DNA of 64,000 bases from Dryococelus australis. Taxonomy: Eukaryota > Arthropoda > Insecta > Phasmatodea > Phasmatidae. Where the stretch lies: contig CM056997.1 of the NCBI GenBank assembly GCA_029891345.1, positions 219,126,712-219,190,711 of the forward strand, written 5' to 3'. The translations under genes were made by a program, and so were the position numbers. This document shows positions 57,466 to 64,000 of this stretch, piece after piece. The first letter of the stretch is position 1. The number at the start of each line of letters is the position of its first letter. The notes beneath the pieces were generated by a model. The model was not told the origin of the DNA and did not search any database. It was given only the letters and a program-made list of their open reading frames with translations.

Positions 57466-59000
57466 TGTGGGAGTTACTCACCTCTTTTAATGCCATTTAT
57501 CTGTATCTGTTAGTGTTATTCTATTGACTTGTTTACCTATTTACCAATATCTAGTCTTGTTGGGATGTGTCGTAGATGAACCCAAGGCATACAGCGAGAG
57601 TAAATTTGCTAATCAATGATAAGGATAAATCTTAAGCATTTTGCAGTTGGTTCTAGTTTTTGGCGTATTGATAATGCAAATGTTTTGTTAGTTCGGTTTT
57701 ATGGGCATTATGTGCTGGTCTGCAAAGTGCGGAATTAAGGCAGTTTGATTTCTCTTGCTTCTTTTCCCCCTTCATCATCCACTCAGCCCAGTAAGGTATA
57801 AATTAAAATAAAGTGATTTGAGATTTGTATATGTCGAATGGTCTTACAGTCTACTACTGATTTTAGTATACCTTCACGATAGCATTTTTTGCACATCTGT
57901 ACGTCTGTGATCACTAACAGGCTTCGGTATGCTGAGCCACCCTGAACGCAACTGCGGCGGTATGTTTTGTCTTGAGCGCAGGCTTTTAGAGGGGGATCAT
58001 AAATACATAAAACCAGCCCTAGTCTGGCTGTGGGGTCACTTGCCGGTCCGCTAGCCGTTCAGGTATATCTGCGAACTTCCCTTCCAGACAGCCAGTGCAG
58101 ACAACTTGACAGTCCCTTGAAGAAATCTAAGGGTTTGCAGTATTTATTCAAACTGAGCGTGGCCAGCAGGAATTTGGCCAAGCCGGCTGAATAGCGTGAT
58201 AAACCATGCAAAGAGAGAAGTGATACGATTTTCTGGTCACAATTTGTAATGTCTATTATATTATTTATTCCGTTGTAGAAATATTTAAAGCTTTAACTCT
58301 CCAAATACATATAACTCCTTTACATCGACTTTTTAGAGACAGTGGTAGATACATTTTTGTTACAGAATATAGGGGAATTTGTTAATTACAATGGCTTAGA
58401 GGGCTATGACAACACCTTGATTCGGAGAACTGTTGACGGCCTGTTAATGAGATTGATAATTATATGGGCTATTATTTTCCACATATTAAGGCAGTTACTG
58501 ATTTCTACAGCGACAATAATTAAAAGTTTTTCTAATATGACATGTGAATCGCAGACCATTTACTGCACTTTTAAAATGATTCATTCAAATTTTTACTTCT
58601 GTAGATTTCGACGCAATTTTTAATGAAAAATCTCAAGTTCCAACCAGACCAATGTTAATTACTTGTGATTTGCATATTTTTGTGTCTCGTGTTTTATGCA
58701 AAGTTAGAGAATTGGTTATTTTAACTCTGTTGTCAAATATTGTTTATGTGTTAAACATGTCTCTTAATATGCTAGGAACTGTGTTAAACATGTCTCTTAA
58801 TATGCTGAGTTTTACGATCTTCACCTCCTGATATGCCAACTCTTTCAAAACAGGCGCCTACCGAAGCAAGCATACGCTTCGAGGAAATAAAGTAGGAAAT
58901 ATACTCACTATGCCTTGAAGAAAATCATAACTTTTTTGAAATGATAATAATTTCTTATTCGAAAATAAACAAAAACCGTATTGCAACAGAAACCCGTATA
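57466..59000. other. Spacer, no gene seen
   Basis: A GC-richer block at 57890-58190 has a few promoter-like strings but no recognised family. A 25-base direct repeat (TGTTAAACATGTCTCTTAAT at 58749 and 58782) is present. The frame at 58342-58623 is uninformative. Confidence 0.35.
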
Positions 59001-59181
59001 GAGGCGAAATTATCCAACGACTTAAGGTTGAACTTACGAGTTTTGCGGTATAATTAATCGTGAAATCTTTTCGCAAAAGATGTGTCATATTTAGAACCAC
59101 ATCTTTTGCGAAAAGATTTCACGATTAATTATACCGCAAAACTCGTAAGTTCAACATTAAGTCGTTGGATAATTTCGCCTC
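59001..59181. repeat. Near-perfect palindrome, 84-bp arms and 13-bp loop
   Basis: The left arm 59001-59084 begins GAGGCGAAATTATCCAACGA and ends CGCAAAAGATGTG. The right arm 59098-59181 is its reverse complement with a single mismatch, and the loop is TCATATTTAGAAC. As RNA it would form a long hairpin. It may be a foldback-type MITE or a recent inverted duplication. No clear target duplication was found. Mirror-image frames on the two strands (58858-59100 minus, 59082-59264 plus) are a result of the symmetry. Confidence 0.95.
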
Positions 59182-62100
59182 TTACGCGTCTTAGGTGTCT
59201 GCAAACATATCACCAACGTTCAACGTGTCGGGACGACTTAATTATGAGTTACACAGTCAAATAGAACATGTCTTCTCGCACAGACACGCGGTCAGTAGCC
59301 AAACAAAATTTGCAAGTGAGACATACGAAGTTGAAGTTGAGCTTGTGCATAAATCTTTCTGCGAAATGCAGGTGGTCCTAGTCATATTTACGGTTAAGAA
59401 TTTTGAAAAAAATTTCTGCACACCAAATATTTGATTTTCAGTTACTACACTATTTCCAATTAATCACCATGTTTCTGATGAGATTTTAATCGAATTAGTT
59501 TTTATTAACATTAAGCATACATCGTTAAGCAGCTTTAAGTATTTCCTCATCTTATTTTGGCCTGAGTAATTTAACTTCTAAGGCAGTTTATGACGCATAT
59601 GCAAAATTGTCCATTGGCATGCAACATACTTTAAACACTAAAGTTTCGCTCATTATTATAATATCTACGCCTCGTTTCAGAACTTTATAAGCGCGCCTTG
59701 TTTGGGATTTTCCTGAAACAAGAAAATTTGTTGTTACTGATTCCGGGCCAATTAATCGTTTTCATAACACTTTGGATGCTGCTGAATACATACAAACTGC
59801 TAATATCATCTTTAGTTTTCACGATTTACAACGTAAGAGTAATAAAATGTTTGTCGTCTGTCTGGTGACATACCTATATCAAAGTTATTCTTCAACCGAG
59901 TAAAGTTTACAATATTTTATTTGCAATTATTTCACGAATGTTATAGGAACTACGTGTTACTCATACAAAACTATTTAAACTCTTCTTTTTAAATGTGAGT
60001 ATTACATGTAAACCAAATAGGCCCTTTAATATAAGTTATATCATTAAATGAAAGCATTCTTGGATGACCTCAAAATTTCTGAATTTTAAATTGAATTGTA
60101 TTTCTTTGCAGGTAAATGAAGATATGTTATAATTGAGTTTCGTAAGATTTAGTCAAATATAGGTAATTTTCCGGTAGTGTAACATCAGTTTAGAAACGTG
60201 AAAACAGCAGCTACACAGGAAAAGACGTTGATTAACTGTATTCCTATTCCTTAGCTGTGTCTTTGCACACTACAAAACATGTATTACGTCCTGACCTCTT
60301 ACAGGACTCATGCTGCTGCGTTGTTTTGCTTTATGTCTGTTCATTGGAAAATACATTTTCTGTGCCTATCTGCTCCGGCAAGCTCGGTTCCCAAGAGGTA
60401 CCAACTTTCCAGCCAAAATGGTGTTATTTTGGCTGGCCGTCAGCGTACCCATCACGTGTCTAGGCCGACTGGGAGGGATTCGAAGACGGTATTATGTGAC
60501 TACCTGACGTGTCGTATCGGTCTGCCCGTCTGCAAAACAGAAGCGTTGTCAGTATTTCCATAGAAGTCGACGGCGAAGCTGTGAAAGGTGTTTACAAGCT
60601 ACATATGCGAAGACAGCATGCTTACATAGTGGATACGAGGTAGGTATACTTCTATTTCATTACGAATGCAAATTCCTATTGTAATATTATTGAAACCATA
60701 ATACTGGCTTCGCGGCAGTGGCTTCTTCCTCATTTACTGTACGACATACTTGTTTTTTAAATTAAATAACCCTTACATACACCACATTAGTCGTTTTCCT
60801 TTCAGGTGCTAGAATTAACAATTTGATATTTATAATGAGGGTATATAATAATATTGCAGTATTGGATTAGTACAGCATTCATAATACTTACCGATTTTCA
60901 ATGCCTCGTGAGTTGACTTTCGAAAAATCTGTTTTTAGTTGTTGTTGCTCCTTATAGAGAGATCACGCCTGAAATTTCATAATTCTAGGCCCAGCTTTTT
61001 GGCTTGTGCATGCATCATGAGGTCGTGTGTCGGTCACTCTGGACACTTCATTTCATACACGGAGATTAAGCATACAAAAGGTATTCAGGGGTCATTGATA
61101 CTTATCATAATCATGTATGAACGTAGCACACAAAACTTACTGAATAAATTCTGGTCAGAAATATTATCTGTATTAAGTTCGTAACAATTCCCATTTCAAT
61201 TATGTTGTTTTTATTTGCGCCAAATTCAGGTCATTCTAAATGATATTCCGGCAAATTGCGCAATACCCAAATCTGGACTTGGACTCAAACACAGGTGGAG
61301 ACATTTCCTGCTGGTTGAATCCATGTTCCCAACATATTCCTATACTGTAATCGCTTCAAGCAAGAAAAGCGCTGTTCCGAGAAACCAAAGATGCATAGCT
61401 TTGTATCGTTGTAGAGGGCGAATACAAAGAGTTGGAGGGGGGTGTTTTGAGAGGACGCATCCCACTTTACATATTCTGCATATAATCTAACGTTTGGGGA
61501 TATATGTTAGATACGAATAATTGAAAGATTATCAGTAACTGTGATTATTAAGGCATTTATTATAAGTTCACTTCCGTAATTTCACGTATCCTTATTGCAG
61601 TAGATACTGAAAATATCCTTAGTTAAATTGTGAAGTTTGAATCTAGTCTCATTTATATCATACATTTTTCAAATTTGTCTAATTCATCGGAGCGTACATT
61701 TTTTGTAATTACAAAAGGGGGGGGGGGGCAGTAAATCTGTGAAACTCGTTTCAACGTTGTAAAATATATTTCGTTCGTTAATCGTAATTTTTCTTTCTGT
61801 TATAACATTCCATACTCCTGAACTCAAGCCCCTATCACCCTTCACTAGTTGTTTTGCCGACTTGTAATCCTTGGTTATTATTGTATGCTATTGTTTTAAG
61901 AAGTAATAGTTTACTACTTGCAATTCTTCGTTGTTGTGTAATGCATTGATTAAAAGTTTGTAGCATTCACCCGACAGTACAGTGTTGTTTATTCCGAGGT
62001 GTCGTTTTGCAGCATTCTCTGTATTATATCAGAAAATATTGTGTGTTGGCTCTTTTTTATTTTGCTCAGAAAATAAGCGAAATATTCTTTCAGAGATAAC

Positions 62101-63454
62101 TATATTTACTAACATCGTTCACATGAGAAAATTTTGCTCCCAATCCTCTAATGCATACCATTCTTGAGTGATTTCGATTGAATATGTGTTATCGTAAAAT
62201 TACTGTAGACAGAATTTTTAAATTCTACAAAGACACTGAGAAGTAGGACATATGCTTTAATGATGGTTTAGTAAAATAAAATTTAATATTTAAATAATAA
62301 ATATTATAAACATGATTAATAGTTTTACTATATGTTTTAAGTCATAAAGTGGGATTATATGTGAGTATTGGTAACTGCAGATAATCAGGAATAACACCGC
62401 ACAATTTGGCGTAGAAACTGTTTGTATAGTCATTTTTTCGAAGATATAAACAGTGTGGAAAGTCCGTTCACAGTAAAGGAAATAAACACATCGTCAGCTG
62501 GACCATATGATTCTGCTAGTACAAAAAATGCAGCTGGGTGATAAATATCAGTTATATTATGTAAAATTCTTGTAGTGAGTGAATGTTTGATTTAAGGTCC
62601 ATCTATGGCGTAAAATACTTGTATAATGAGTGAATGTTATGTTTTCATGGAATAGAATAATATTGTGTTTGGCTTTTGATTTTTTTTATTAAAAATAAGC
62701 TTGTGCTTTAAAAAATGTTTTCCAACCGTTGATATGCTCAGATATACCTGTTGTGTTATTTCTACATCACTGTAGTTATCAGAACCCACATATGATCATG
62801 CGATATATGCATGAATTAATAGCTACAATAAAAAATAAAGGTATTCGTTTTTACATCATTCACTACTGCCCTTTCAAATGTTGTAATTAATTGTAATACA
62901 AACTTACACTCTGCTTCAAAGTAATCGGCTGTTCAATGTTCACTTTTGCAAGCTCTGCCATAGGCCTGGTCACTTTAAGCCATGTTTAAGTAAAATCGTG
63001 AAAATATTAGCAATATAAATTTATTACTGATATGCGTATTTCTACTCTAGTGTGCATAAAACTTAATACAACAGATTTAGTGTGCACAAATTTAATCATT
63101 ATACTGGCAATACATCATCAAGCCTAATTATTTTCGATAACTGGAAGCTTGCACGCCAGTCTCAGTATTTAGTGAAGCATATATAATTTTGGTAAGTAAT
63201 AATTTTTTATTGGTTCCTTTAAAAAGTGTTTGATTTTACCAGAACATGGTTTAGTATAAGAATATGCAGTAAATTTTTCTGTTTTAATTTTGTAACACAT
63301 TATTTACATGAATCTCCAATAACAGATACATGCAAATGTATTGTGAGCGTTATTTTCTCACGTTTGTGACAAAAAGTTCACATCATGTATCGTGTTTTCT
63401 CCATGAGAAGTTTGAAACTATTTTCAATAAACAAAATAAAAATAGCACACACGT
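59182..63454. other. Long spacer, no gene recognised
   Basis: Frames at 60257-60563 and 61215-61490 (plus) were inspected. They have mixed hydrophobic content but no recognisable domain, and could be decayed repeats or unrecognised exons. A run of 12 G is at 61717-61728. A perfect 11-bp stem with a 6-base loop (CCAGCCAAAAT/ATTTTGGCTGG) lies at 60409-60436. Confidence 0.35.
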
Positions 63455-64000
63455 AAAGCTGGTTCCACAATAGTGCGATGCGTTGCGTTGCGATGGGCGG
63501 TAGCCAATCAGGATGAAGCAGATTCCGTTTGCAGTTCGTCGGCGCCGAGTGCGTTGCGCGAAATTCTTGCGTTGCGATTGTCGGCGTCAGAAGAAAAATA
63601 AATGTTTGTTTACAAGGAGAATAAAACATCTATTCTTAAATTTGAAACCGACGATAGCGTTTACGCCGAAGTTTTCGTATTTGTATTTTTATTATTGCTG
63701 CGCGGATGTGCAAAATAGAAGACAAGGCTTCTTATAAATGTGGACAATGTCATAACATTTGTTTATTAATATCAAAATAATTATCCATTGTCTTCTACCA
63801 CTTAAAACATTTCGTTTCAACTTTTAACACGTGTCTTTTGTTACATTTGTGAGGTCTGAAAATGTAAAATTCCACCCTTAAACTAGATAGCAGCACCATC
63901 TCAGACAGCGTCCGTGGCCCACAGATCATCGCTTAGTTGTGAAACAGCTAGTATAACTCGTCGCAGCCCAACGCATCGTAACGTATCGCATCCGACTATT
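63455..64000. mobile_element. Inverted-repeat element (MITE-like), cut by the window end
   Basis: The left end AAAGCTGGTTCCACAATAG then TGCGATGCGTTGCG pairs with the window's last bases, whose reverse complement reads AATAGTCGGATGCGATACG. Both ends continue with GCGATG(C/G)G-type and GGGC(T/G)G blocks. The interior has no coding potential. The superfamily is uncertain. Confidence 0.55.

Noticed and set aside
60257-60563. Three overlapping plus-strand frames
   Set aside because: All three frames are about equally open, none has a recognisable family, so chance is likely.
61215-61490. Possible host exon (91-residue plus frame preceded by an AG)
   Set aside because: No recognised domain, no convincing acceptor tract or partner exon; left as unassigned.

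Overview
The window looks like repeat-dominated, AT-rich nuclear DNA of an arthropod, most likely an insect with a large genome. Pointers are tRNA-derived SINE relics, LINE and Helitron pieces, long microsatellites, and TATA plus TCAGT-type core promoters inside the largest elements. I found no convincing host gene, rRNA or functional tRNA. A polyneopteran (cockroach, stick insect or orthopteran) would fit, but the sequence does not settle this.

The main content is two fossil copies of one Polinton/Maverick-type family with a family-B, protein-primed type DNA polymerase. Copy 1 spans 16276-34426 (about 18.2 kb, genes on the minus strand). Copy 2 spans 39020-50080 (about 11.1 kb, genes on the plus strand). 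Both have long terminal inverted repeats (about 1.4-1.7 kb), AGTAGTAG-type termini and 6-bp target duplications. The duplication is exact for copy 2 (CCGGTG). For copy 1 it is eroded, but a paralogous empty site at 9608-9613 supports it. Both copies are broken in many places and their repeat arms have diverged clearly, so they are old. Each shows, in transcription order, a conserved TATA/initiator promoter, a run of small unrecognised reading segments including a tandem family of cysteine-bearing modules, the polymerase, and a Pro/Thr/His-rich tail. I could not recognise integrase, capsid, protease or packaging ATPase in either.

Left of copy 1 (1-16275): pieces of two dispersed repeat families (called X and Y here), two SINE relics, a 5'-truncated LINE 3' end (8981-9324), a GC-rich island with a GA tract, and an AT/GT microsatellite beside a 63-bp duplication. 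Copy 1 sits inside a family X repeat. The rest of that repeat, with a field of decayed tandem repeats and an inverted partner end, fills 34427-38120. A family Y repeat leads up to copy 2.

Right of copy 2 (50087-64000): a third SINE relic, the 5' half of a LINE with a gag-like ORF1 (PRE_C2HC and zinc-knuckle type), a tandem repeat interrupted by Helitron sequence with a PIF1-like helicase fragment, an almost perfect 84-bp-arm palindrome (59001-59181), and the start of an inverted-repeat element that runs off the window end.
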